From Beroe ovata (taxonomy: Eukaryota; Ctenophora; Nuda; Beroida; Beroidae), in NCBI GenBank assembly GCA_946803715.1, contig CAMPET010000030.1, forward strand, positions 292,769-346,375: a stretch of 53,607 bases of DNA, given 5' to 3'. This document shows, piece by piece, positions 14,341 to 23,900 of this stretch. Under the pieces are notes generated by a model. That model searched no databases and had not been told where the DNA came from. It was given only the letters and a program-made list of their open reading frames with translations. The position numbers and the translations under genes were made by a program. Every line of letters begins with the position of its first letter. Within the stretch, counting starts at the first letter, position 1.

Positions 14341-14869
14341 ACAGACTCAAGTTCATTTTATATCTTGGTTGAGTTGAAGAAGAAATTCTCCCACAATCAT
14401 CTTCCATCCACCCGAATTAGTGCTTTATCATACCCACTTCATGCATATCCTTCATCACCCAATGATTGAGGTAGCCAATTATAGTCAATACAAATTTCTT
14501 GAGACAGAAAGCCGAGAATTAATTCTCAGGAAACTTATTAACTCTCCGTCACACTTGACTGTTTTATTTTCGTTCTTTTACTCTTTCTCGAGCGCCCGTC
14601 ACTGCTAACCACCTACGTGTTACAAAAATTTTACCGGCAGAAGAGGAACTTTGTCCGACACTAGACGGTGAGAATATTAGTGCTAGATGTGAAAACTATC
14701 ACTGTGGAGTAACTCCCTGTTCCAGCACTATTTGAAACACCTGTTTATAAGTGTCGGATATTTACTGCTTCATGGCAGTTTCACTTTAATTGGAAGGAAA
14801 TTACAAGAGAATATCAAATCCTTTATAAAGGGGGTGAAACACTCTTCGGAAACACTCACAAGACACAGC
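14341..14869. other. Gap upstream of protease copy 1
   Basis: Non-coding spacer between the glyoxalase II stop and the first protease ATG. The frame stays open upstream of 14870 to about 14732 but has no ATG there, so I treat it as leader, not coding. Confidence 0.5.
14821..14833 (+). promoter_or_regulatory. Candidate TATA box of protease copy 1
   Basis: The string ctttataaagggg lies 37-49 bases before the ATG at 14870, giving a likely transcription start about 15-20 bases before the ATG. A matching tatataagc occurs at 16914-16922 before copy 2. Confidence 0.45.
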
Positions 14870-16345
14870 ATGAAGGTTTTAATCTTGTTCTCGATACTGG
14901 TGTGCCTTTCGGCTGCTACTGGTGATGTCAGGGCTAGATTCAGAGAGGCTTTGAAGAAGTATGCTGTCCAAGACCAGATCAAGTTGTCGGAATCACCCGA
15001 AGTGCTGAAAGCTAGACTAAACTCATTCATGGAGTTTGATGCCCGAGTACAGAAGATTAACGCTGATGATAGCCGCTTATTCACGGCAGGGAACAATTTC
15101 CTCTCCATTCTGACACCAGAGGAGCGGGAAGGCAGACTGGGTCTTAATATCACAGGACACGAGGAGGAAGAACCTGCTGGTCCATTGAGTACACTGGATG
15201 CTGATGATCTCCCTGAACACCGAGATTTTAGTGACGTTATCTCCGACATTAAAGACCAGGGCGACTGTGGGTCGTGCTGGACATTTGGAGCAAGCGCTGC
15301 ACTGGAAGGGGAGATATTCTTTAAAACTGGGGACAGGAAAGTCAGTCTTTCAGAGCAAGAGTGGCTGGAGTGCTCCTCGAGAGGTGATGGGTGTAAGGGA
15401 GGGTGGCCAGAGTGGTGTTACAAATACTCTAAACTGTCAGGCAGAGTGGCACCCACAAAGGCATATCTATACAAAGAGTCTGACAATGGTTGCTACCCCC
15501 AAGCCATGCAGAAGAAAGCCAACGCTCTTGCTGATCATAATGTGCAAATTGCACGAGACTTCAGAATTGCAAAAGGAAGTCTACTGAAATATGCAAGTAG
15601 GCATATAGTCTCAGTAGCAGTCAGAGCCAATAACGATTTTATGACCTATTCTAATGGCGTTTACATGGATGACTATTGTCAGAGATTACCCAACCACGCA
15701 GTGGCTGTAGTCGGTTATGGAATGAAATGGGTCCCAGATGTACGGTGTCGGGACAACACCTGTGTGGCTCCTCACCCTGACGAGGGGGACTCTGGTGACG
15801 GTGCAGACACTGGGACTGAGGAGCCACCAAAGATCTGTTACAAGACACTTAAGTTAGGATATTGCAGATGGACTCGACAAAAGGCTCTATTGGACTGTAC
15901 TAAAAGTGGAATCCCGGAAAACAGTTGCTATATTGCCCGCTGGAATAGAATGTGTTACAAGGGCTCTGTAGACTCTACTAAGAATTATAGTGGTAGCCAA
16001 ATCCAATTTCCAGTACCATGTGGAGATGAGAAGGAAAACGGTCCCCTCTGTAAGAAGTCATATCAACTTTCCTGGTGCAGGTCTTCACCAGAAGCAGCCT
16101 TGAAAGGATGTTCTGCTAGCGGAATTCCTTTACCGCAGTGCTTGTTTGTTCAGTCGACCAAAAGCTGCTTTGTGTCCATTGTGGCAAATCCAAAGCAAGC
16201 GACCCAAAGCAGTGTTGAATACTACTCATCCTGTGATGAGAAGGATCATGATGATGACAACACTGAGGAGTGTGATGCTGACGCCGGGTTGGTGCTGTGT
16301 AGTGACTGCAACTGCTGCAAGCACAAGCACTTCTGTCATGATTAG
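14870..16345 (+). CDS. Papain-family (C1) protease-like secreted protein, copy 1, lacking catalytic Asn
   Basis: Intronless, 491 residues from the ATG at 14870. It opens with a signal peptide (MKVLILFSILVCLSAATG), then a short cathepsin-type propeptide ending NNFLSILTPEEREGR. The mature C1 domain starts near LPEHRDFSDVISDIKDQGDCGSCWTF and carries the oxyanion Gln and catalytic Cys. The catalytic His follows in NHAVAVVGYG, but the chain then jumps straight to VPDVRCRDNTC. About 41 residues present in copy 2, including the Asn motif NSWGTGWG, are missing in frame with no splice signals at the joint. The tail has an acidic linker, two six-Cys-like repeats (CYKTLKLGYC... and LCKKSYQLSWC...) and a terminal SDCNCCKHKHFCHD. 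It is probably a secreted pseudo-enzyme or poorly active protease. A polyA signal AATAAA lies at 16680. Confidence 0.9.
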   Translation: MKVLILFSILVCLSAATGDVRARFREALKKYAVQDQIKLSESPEVLKARLNSFMEFDARVQKINADDSRLFTAGNNFLSILTPEEREGRLGLNITGHEEEEPAGPLSTLDADDLPEHRDFSDVISDIKDQGDCGSCWTFGASAALEGEIFFKTGDRKVSLSEQEWLECSSRGDGCKGGWPEWCYKYSKLSGRVAPTKAYLYKESDNGCYPQAMQKKANALADHNVQIARDFRIAKGSLLKYASRHIVSVAVRANNDFMTYSNGVYMDDYCQRLPNHAVAVVGYGMKWVPDVRCRDNTCVAPHPDEGDSGDGADTGTEEPPKICYKTLKLGYCRWTRQKALLDCTKSGIPENSCYIARWNRMCYKGSVDSTKNYSGSQIQFPVPCGDEKENGPLCKKSYQLSWCRSSPEAALKGCSASGIPLPQCLFVQSTKSCFVSIVANPKQATQSSVEYYSSCDEKDHDDDNTEECDADAGLVLCSDCNCCKHKHFCHD

Positions 16346-16947
16346 TCCATACTTTCGTTTTGATTTACTATTCCATCACGAGCTGTGTTTCATTGCAAGG
16401 TAATGGTGAGAAAGGGGACCTTAACATGGCTTAAACAACCGTGAGAGAAGAAATATGCATCTCGGAATAGGTGAATTTCGGGATAGAATGAATAATTTTT
16501 GAATATGTTGGTCCAAAAGTTAGTCAATTAATTGGAAAAGAGCCATTTTTGAAGTATTCCTTATAGGTACGACGTACCTATAAGGAATACGTACCTATAA
16601 GAAATACCTGGTACGTATCCATATTCTCTTAACCCAAGTCGACACACTTGGTAGGTCCCTCTGTTAAGTCCCATTTCCCAATAAATTATTCCCTCTTCAC
16701 TTTCCCGGAAAATATAGTCTTAATCTTGATAAACGAAGGGTTTACCATCACCAATAGATGAATAAGAGGGACAGCTGCTTCACAATCAAAGTTGTCTGAC
16801 AAGGAGGACGGTTTGTCACATGGTTGTCAGTTTCCAACATATCACACCTTCCTTTTGAGAATGGTTGAATGAACGCCAGGTTATAATAGCCAGTAGCCAC
16901 ATCCATATGTCGATATATAAGCAGAATTGTCCTCATATTTCAGGAAA
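16346..16947. other. Spacer between the tandem proteases
   Basis: Holds the 3' UTR of copy 1 (AATAAA at 16680-16685), a perfect palindrome at 16554-16590, and the promoter of copy 2 with a TATA-like tatataagc at 16914-16922. The tract 'tcatatttcag' directly before 'gaaaATG' also looks like a splice acceptor, so the copy 2 leader may be spliced on. Confidence 0.5.
16554..16590. repeat. Perfect palindrome, 17-bp arms, GAC loop
   Basis: Arms gtattccttataggtac (16554-16570) and its exact reverse complement (16574-16590) surround a 3-base loop gac. A decayed third arm (gtacctataagaaatac) follows directly at 16591. It lies in the 3' UTR region of protease copy 1. Confidence 0.95.
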
Positions 16948-18537
16948 ATGAAGGTTTTTATCTTGCTCTTGATACTGGTGTGCCTATCGGCTGCTACTGG
17001 TGATGTCAGGGCTAGATTCAGAGAGGCTATGAAAAAGTATGCTGTCCAAGACCAGATCAACTTGTCGGAATCACCCGAAGTGTTGAAGGCTAGACTCAAG
17101 TCATTCATGGAGTTTGATGCCCGAGTACAGAAGATTAACGCTGATGATAGCCGCTTATTCACGGCAGAGAACAATTTCCTCTCCATTCTGACACCAGAGG
17201 AGCGGGAAGGCAGACTGGGTCTCAATATCACAGGACACGAGGAGGAAGAACCTGCTGGTCCATTGAGTACACTGGATGCTGATGATCTCCCTGAACACCG
17301 AGATTTCAGTGACGTTATCTCCGACATCAAAGACCAGGGCGACTGTGGGTCGTGCTGGACATTTGGAGCAAGCGCTGCACTGGAAGGGGAGATATTCTTT
17401 AAAACTGGGGACAGGAAAGTCAGTCTTTCAGAGCAAGAGTGGCTGGAGTGCTCCTCGAGAGGTGATGGGTGTAAGGGAGGGTGGCCAGAGTGGTGCTTCG
17501 AATACTCTCGAATGAATAATCGAATAGCCCCAACTAGTGCATATCCTTATAGATCATACGATTCTGGCTGCTATTACTGGCAATGGATGGGACATTTGCC
17601 CAACGCACTTGCCGATCATAATGTGCTAGTCGGCGGAAACATCAGAATTAGAAAAGGAAGCCTACTGAAATATGCAAGTAAACACATTGTCTCTGTTGCA
17701 ATCTTTGCCAACAACGATTTCCAGGCTTATTCTCTTGGCCTGTACATGGATAGCTATTGCACGGAACCTGTCAACCATGCAGTGGGTGTGGTTGGTTATG
17801 GCAAGATAGCAAATCGTCCCTATTGGAAAGTCAGGAATAGCTGGGGAACTGGTTGGGGAGCTAACGGCTACATTCTCATGGACAGGAAGACTTATGACAT
17901 GTGTTCAATAGAGGGGTATGCACACATCCCAGATGTACGGTGTCGGGACAACACCTGTGTGGCTCCTCACCCTGACGAGGGGGACTCTGGTAAAGAGGAA
18001 ACATTTGATGCGGATGATCATTGTTATAAAACAGTCTACTTATCGGATAGTTGCAGATGGGGAGCAGCTACAGCCTTGAAGGATTGCAAGAAAAGTGGTA
18101 TCAATCGCAAAGATTGTTACGTTTTCAAGAGAGACAGCAAATGTTTTTTGGGTTCAGTAAAGGAGGAGCAAAATTTAAGATCAATATATATTCCATGCAA
18201 GCACCAAGAAGCTAGGGATCGCGAAAACCAACGTCTTTGCAGCAGGAAAAAAGATCTATCACTATGCAAATCTACGCGAATTTTGGCTCTGCTAACATGT
18301 GTTTCCAGCGGTATACCTCTAGAAAATTGTTTGGTCGTGAGACAGAACACAAAATGCTACAAAGCCATAGTCCCAAGAGGGAATAAATCTAGAGCATCGG
18401 GAACCATTGAGTATCAGTACCCTTGTGACAGAGATGATGGCAACACTGAAGAGTGTAATGCTGACGCCGGATTGGTGCTGTGTAGTGACTGCAACTGTTG
18501 CAAGCACAAGCACCTCTGTCATGATAACAAAATATAA
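16948..18537 (+). CDS. Papain-family (C1) cysteine protease with Cys-rich tail, copy 2
   Basis: Intronless, 529 residues from the ATG at 16948. Signal peptide 1-18, propeptide to about residue 112 with one NIT glycosylation site, then a full C1 peptidase domain. The catalytic set is complete: Gln130 (KDQGDCGSCW), Cys136, His277 (NHAVGVVGYG) and Asn297 (NSWGTGWG). The expected fate is secretory or lysosomal. After residue 328 an acidic linker (APHPDEGDSG) leads to two cysteine-rich repeats of the form CYKT-x-C-x-DC-x-SGI-x-C-x-C and a terminal ECNADAGLVLCSDCNCCKHKHLCHD module. I recognise no named domain in the tail. Large parts of the N-terminal half are almost identical in DNA to copy 1 while other blocks differ strongly. 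A polyA signal AATAAA lies at 18680-18685. Confidence 0.93.
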   Translation: MKVFILLLILVCLSAATGDVRARFREAMKKYAVQDQINLSESPEVLKARLKSFMEFDARVQKINADDSRLFTAENNFLSILTPEEREGRLGLNITGHEEEEPAGPLSTLDADDLPEHRDFSDVISDIKDQGDCGSCWTFGASAALEGEIFFKTGDRKVSLSEQEWLECSSRGDGCKGGWPEWCFEYSRMNNRIAPTSAYPYRSYDSGCYYWQWMGHLPNALADHNVLVGGNIRIRKGSLLKYASKHIVSVAIFANNDFQAYSLGLYMDSYCTEPVNHAVGVVGYGKIANRPYWKVRNSWGTGWGANGYILMDRKTYDMCSIEGYAHIPDVRCRDNTCVAPHPDEGDSGKEETFDADDHCYKTVYLSDSCRWGAATALKDCKKSGINRKDCYVFKRDSKCFLGSVKEEQNLRSIYIPCKHQEARDRENQRLCSRKKDLSLCKSTRILALLTCVSSGIPLENCLVVRQNTKCYKAIVPRGNKSRASGTIEYQYPCDRDDGNTEECNADAGLVLCSDCNCCKHKHLCHDNKI

Positions 18538-19225
18538 ACAAGTTCCCAATCCTATAACGGTAACTGAGATTGTCCTATTCTAAACTCATAACTTAGCAAT
18601 AATAGTGTCTTTTATTTTCAGAGAAGTGTTTGGGAAAAAACAAGAAATTTGTGGTGCAATATCTCACTTTAACTTCCAAAATAAACTAATTTGCTTATAA
18701 TCCAGATCTACTCAAAATCTAATATGTTGAGTATCCTAGTTAATAGTTATAAAGCTCGAAGGCATCTTTATATTGCCAGGTAAAATTTAGCATGAAATAA
18801 TAGCAACTTTAATCCCTGAATCCTGATGCGATGATACACAGTAAGTGCATTGTCATAAATCATGATGTAGGTTTTCTGGCTTCATGTTATGTTTCTGCAC
18901 GCCAAGGTAGTATGCTTATGGACGTTGTAGGAGAAGAAGCACATAGTATAATACGTATAATAAATCACGTTTCATGATAGTTTATGAAGACCTTAAAGGA
19001 CCCAGGTATATTGAATGAAGGGGATGGGTACCCAGCAGATTTGGACATGATGTGTGTTAGATGTTACTTGAATTGCAGATCAATGCAGGAAGGGTCAGAA
19101 AATTCAGCGAATTTTCATACTGGTCAAGCTATCGGTTTAGGTTTTTCAATATTTGCTGGAATTATTAATTCCTTGATTTAAATGTGCACCTAATATGAAA
19201 ACTGTTGATTCAAAAGGTTCTTGAA
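18538..19225. other. Gap upstream of the unrecognised ORF
   Basis: AT-rich. After the copy 2 polyA signal (18680-18685) there is a 65-codon frame at 18984-19181 (ATG start, LDMMCVRCYLNC inside) that I cannot support as a gene. It may be an upstream exon of the next ORF. Confidence 0.35.
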
Positions 19226-20641
19226 ATGATTTTTGCACCGATTATAATAAGTGGTCATACTGGCCAGATAAAAGCTTCACTTTTCAAATTGCTCCTTCAC
19301 ATGTTTAGGTGCATGTTAAGTGTGGTCAACAGTGTTACCCTCGATATCAAAAATCGTGAAACAACATTTCTCATCACCAACAACAAGCTATCATTGAAGA
19401 CAAACCCAATTATTTCATGGATTGGATCATGTAACATCACCTTCCTTAGCAAAGTTCATAGATCTGATCACCTGATTTTGCTGGGCATTTCTGACAACTC
19501 TGGACATATTCTGGGAATAGGATCAGGTGATAAAATAGAAGAAATTGCTGTTTTCAGTCCTTGTCCATCGACAGCGTACTTCTGTCCGCCGCTCACACTA
19601 ATATTTGAGCATGAATCTTCTTGTGGGTTTTATAACATGGAGGATAGGAAAAAGTTAATCAACTCCTCACACTCTCTTCTCGGTTATGATTTCACAACTG
19701 ATCGGTACGTATTCAGAGTCAAGGGCCACGATGATCAGTTCTCTCAACTGAATCCTGTTTCTGGTCAACTACATTCATTTCAAAATGATAGTCTGGTCTC
19801 TGTTGGTAGCCTACCAATATCTTGGGTTTCTATACTTTCAGAAAAGACGCTTATTCTTGGCACAACCCTCAAAAGAGTGATGTATGTGTATGAAGGAGTA
19901 ATTACGTCGCATTACCGGTTAGATCACTCGATACATTATATCGTGAGGGATTTGAGTGGAACAAGTGTATCTGTGAGAGGAAACTCTGCTACCACTGACC
20001 TAACTGTACCGGTATTGACTCTATGTGTATCACAACATAAAGAAACTGTAGAGAGCTCGCCGATGAGTCAATTGGTTGAGTCGTGTGATAATTTAATTGA
20101 GCTCGAAATGCAGAATCTTCGTGGTTTGTATCAGTTGTATGAGAAGAAAACAGAATTCCTCATCGATGTTTGGAACAATTTATTTTCCGCGAGAAACAAC
20201 ATTGGAAAATCAACAGAAGTTGAACTTATAACAAAACGACAGAGACTTGAAACTCCTTTGGCAGCAAATTCCAACACTCAATTAAAAGCCAGTGCAAGTG
20301 AAAATTATAGATACTATCAGATACCTAGGGCTCCGGATAGATTCACGAAAACGTCTACATTTTTGGCTCCCCTTGTGTCTGTCGATTGTTTTTATCCAGC
20401 TGAAGAGTTGTTAACCGATAGAAAGCCATGCCAGGAATGCAACCTCAAACTTCAGAGCTTATGTTCGCCGAGAACAGTGGATGTGATTATTAACCAGGAA
20501 TTCCATGAAAAGCTTCGAAAAATGTTTGTTGAAGCAATAGCATCCCAGAGAAAAAGTTTTGAACTCGATGCCCTTGCCTATTTGGTGACTATTGTTTTGT
20601 CCGTTGACAATGGAAAAGATAACACCGATCATTCTCTTTAA
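19226..20641 (+). CDS. Unrecognised 471-residue protein, beta-strand-rich
   Basis: A single long open frame from the first ATG at 19226. No signal peptide or clear membrane segment is seen. The first 270 residues alternate short hydrophobic strands and loops (SWIGSCNITFLSK, DHLILLGISDNSGHILGIG, LISWVSILSEKTLILGT-type segments), as in a beta-propeller. Residues from about 285 to 330 are helical and charged (LIELEMQNLRGLYQLYEKK). The C-terminus (HEKLRKMFVEAIASQRKSFELDALAYL) is again helical. A propeller followed by helices resembles scaffold proteins such as Fanconi core subunits (FANCB/FAAP100), but I see no diagnostic motif and do not assign it. No repeat-element hallmarks. The length and AT-rich codon use like the flanking genes support a real gene, perhaps with more 5' exons. 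Confidence 0.6.
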   Translation: MIFAPIIISGHTGQIKASLFKLLLHMFRCMLSVVNSVTLDIKNRETTFLITNNKLSLKTNPIISWIGSCNITFLSKVHRSDHLILLGISDNSGHILGIGSGDKIEEIAVFSPCPSTAYFCPPLTLIFEHESSCGFYNMEDRKKLINSSHSLLGYDFTTDRYVFRVKGHDDQFSQLNPVSGQLHSFQNDSLVSVGSLPISWVSILSEKTLILGTTLKRVMYVYEGVITSHYRLDHSIHYIVRDLSGTSVSVRGNSATTDLTVPVLTLCVSQHKETVESSPMSQLVESCDNLIELEMQNLRGLYQLYEKKTEFLIDVWNNLFSARNNIGKSTEVELITKRQRLETPLAANSNTQLKASASENYRYYQIPRAPDRFTKTSTFLAPLVSVDCFYPAEELLTDRKPCQECNLKLQSLCSPRTVDVIINQEFHEKLRKMFVEAIASQRKSFELDALAYLVTIVLSVDNGKDNTDHSL

Positions 20642-20979
20642 TCATTGCTTTATCGTGTTTTTTTTTCTGTGTATTTTATTGCCATTTCGATTATTTTAGA
20701 TTTCTATTCATAAAGTTTTGACACTGAGCCTGTTTATCAGTTATCTGTTGATTCAATTAGAATTTGTCATGCTTGTCAGATTCTTTACCTTATAATGGGC
20801 TTGTAATAGACCATAAGCTCCCTGACAGGACTTATACAACTAAAATTCATTTCAGAAAGACTCTGTTCAATTATGGACATATATAGCTGAAAATGTATGT
20901 CAAATGTAGATACATTTTGTATACATGATTAGCTGAATTTATCTAAACACTAATTGGTTTCATGCTATTCTAGGTAGCC
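20642..20979. other. Spacer before HEATR1
   Basis: AT-rich, no coding frame. It ends in gctattctag directly before gtagccATG, which reads as a 3' splice site. HEATR1 therefore probably has a 5' UTR intron or a spliced leader. Confidence 0.4.
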
Positions 20980-23900
20980 ATGACATTGCTCTCTCAACAA
21001 CTGCAAAAGCTCTCCCTCCCCCGTGAACAGGTCAAAAGAGGAACAATCCAGCACTCCTCCCTGATCTTCCCTGCTGCTGTTGCTTCGGACTATGATACGC
21101 AGGAGATCCTGGATATCGGTATCAACGGATTTGAGGAGCTTGTCTCTCTGAACCCATGTTTTGAACAATTCAGGGACACTCTTTTCCATCCCTCATCAGT
21201 CACGTTTGAGAGACTCACTCGTGGAGAGGATATTCTCAGGGACGTTGATAGAGAGATTGAGTTATTCCTAGCATATGTGTCTAGCTATGGATTGCTTTCT
21301 CCCGCACATAAAGCACTTGAATGGCTGGTTAGAGCATACAAGGTTCACATATACAACGCAGAAGTGTTCCTCTCTGCATTCATCCCTCTCCATGATTCGA
21401 AGCTATTTGGTAAAATTTTAGAGATAGTAACCCTTCCAGAAAATTGGCTGTGGCTGGAAGAGGCTAAGGCAAACAACGTCAACGTTGGTAGATCAGAATT
21501 GGTGAAATTGTGCACATCAAACCCTCACTACCTCAGTTACTTTATGGAACGTGCACTTCACATCATGAGAATCACAGGAAACCAGGGCCGGATACACCAC
21601 TCATTCCTGGTTACCTTGGTTTACCTAGTTTTGGAGGCGTTCCAAGAAGTACCACCTGATGTAGTTCCGAAAGTGTACTCTTGTCTCACAACAGCGATAA
21701 CAAGTCCAAACAAGGATCTCAAGTCGGCAGGTTACATTATTACAGGACAAGTTGTCAGAAAAATGAATCTGAGGGACGATATTGTGAAGGAATTACTCTC
21801 TACCCTGGCTGATCACCCTCATTCTTCACTGATTAGGGAACTTATTCTGTGCATCTCATGTGTCCTGTACTATCACACAATATCAGAGCTACCTTTAAGC
21901 TTAGTGGAGTTGGTGTTTTCAGATGAATACTTGGTAGCCATAGAGACCATCTTTGAGAAAAATGACATAAGTGGTTTCATTGAAAAACTGCTAATGGGAA
22001 TAACAAAATTGTGCTTTACTGCAAGTTCAATCGATATGAGCAGTGCCACCAATTTGATGAAGCTTCCCAATCTTCCTGATTCGGTCACCTTGAACATTGT
22101 TGAAAGTTACTTCGACCACTTCATTCAATCGCCCCAAGAAGTTCGCTCTACTGACTCAGTGAACAGTTTTGGCGAGATTTTGTCGTCAAACTTTCCATCT
22201 CAAGTGCAAGATACCTTCCAAAAACATCATTCACAAGGATGTGATATGGCTGTGCTGGACCAACTAAAATCTCTGATACTCGGAAAGTATGTTGGAAATG
22301 CATCATCTCAGAAACTACTTGAAATCAACCATGATATACCTGGGATCCGAATGTTAGGACTTCTAAAAATATCGGAAAAGCTCGATTCTGGGAAGGAATT
22401 ATTGGATGAAGAGAAGGAGAACATCTGTGCAAGTATCATTGAGAGGATTACTGATGATGATGATTCAGTTTCGTTGAAATCTATCAATCTTATCAAGCAG
22501 TTTGTTGGATATGAATCAGTCCTTCGGTCTGCAATGACTGCAATATTAAGGAAAATTCAAGACATCACACCTCAAGAGAACACCATGAGTCCTCATTTTG
22601 GGGTTTCTTTGATAGAGAGTTTGATTTCATTTCCGCGAAGCACTGTTGTAGAGAGAACCCTCACTATTGCTCTGATAAATATCCTTGGTGCGGGTGACGA
22701 GCATATCAGGAAACAGATATCAGTTCAGATCAGGTAAATATTATTGGATTCTGAATATCGATCCCCCGCCATTGAACGAATTCAAACATGTATTTCTCAA
22801 GAGCACATTCTCAACCTTTTACTTCTTAGGTCGAGCAAGGACTTGAAGGCGTTGAGCAAGTCCATAGCTGGTAATGATTGGCTTGTGCCGATTGTGGCTC
22901 ATATCGAGCATAGTGATAACAGATTGGAGCTTATAAGGACCCTGTGTGATATCCCAACTCCTTCTAACTTTAGAGTTGTATGTTCCCTAGTTGAGGGATG
23001 TGATGGTGAAGTGATTGGCGTGATTTGTGAACACATCCTTTCACTCCTGAACACTGCTATCGACAGGAAGGTAAGTAATAAAATGAATATTTTGGAAGAT
23101 CACGCTCATGACATGGTTTCAAACTGTTACAGTATTTAGTTTTTACTTGATAACTTATTGACTTGAATCTTATTGACAATCAAAATTTTATTTTCCAGTT
23201 TGAGTACAAAGACTTTGCACCCTTCTCAAAAGATGTAATTGTTGCCAGAGCTTCTGTTATATTTCGGAATTTCTCTCTCATGAAAAAGGTTGGTCTAAAT
23301 ATTCAATTAATTGCTCATATTAGCATACAACGACAAATATGGAAGATTCTCGATATCTAATGTATATTGATTATTGAAGATAAGAAAAATCGAGACATTA
23401 AACCCCGTAATTTTTACTCCTAAAACAATTGAATAAGAAACTTCAAAGTTCATCAGACCTCACAAAATATGTTTTTGGGAAAGGGAATCCATTGAAGTTA
23501 GTCATGATATTCGAGCAATATGCCCCCAGATCAGGAAATACTATCCAATCGCCTCTCTTCACCCCATTAAGGCAGTACCCATCCACCAGTTTATCACTGC
23601 TATCACATGTAGGTCCCCACAACACCACCTCACTTGGTCCATTCTTGTCAAGGACCTTTTCCGAGTTCCCATTCATGTCTTTACCGTTAGTGATAATCTC
23701 ATCAACTTCATCTTCATGTTGTTCGGTTTTTCCGTTCAACTTCACACCAGATTTCACCACATACGGAACAGAGCTCCTCGCCGCCTTCTTGTCCCACATA
23801 GAGCTACTCAAAGCCCCATACACACCCGTATTGAGCACAAACTCTGCTTTTCCACTGCTGACCTCCTTCTCTGCTATCACATGGGCGACTACATTCCCCG

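Noticed and set aside
14732-14869. 46-residue N-terminal extension of protease copy 1
   Set aside because: The frame opens with TTG, not ATG. A signal peptide begins exactly at the ATG at 14870, matching copy 2.
14770-15249. 159-codon open frame antisense to protease copy 1 (a similar one at 16881-17330 antisense to copy 2)
   Set aside because: It mirrors the conserved protease sequence and is preserved only because the sense copies are almost identical; no domain or start context supports it.
22735-22737. TAA as a genuine nonsense mutation in HEATR1
   Set aside because: An intron from 22734 to 22829 with good splice sites removes it and keeps frame, so a pseudogene is not needed.
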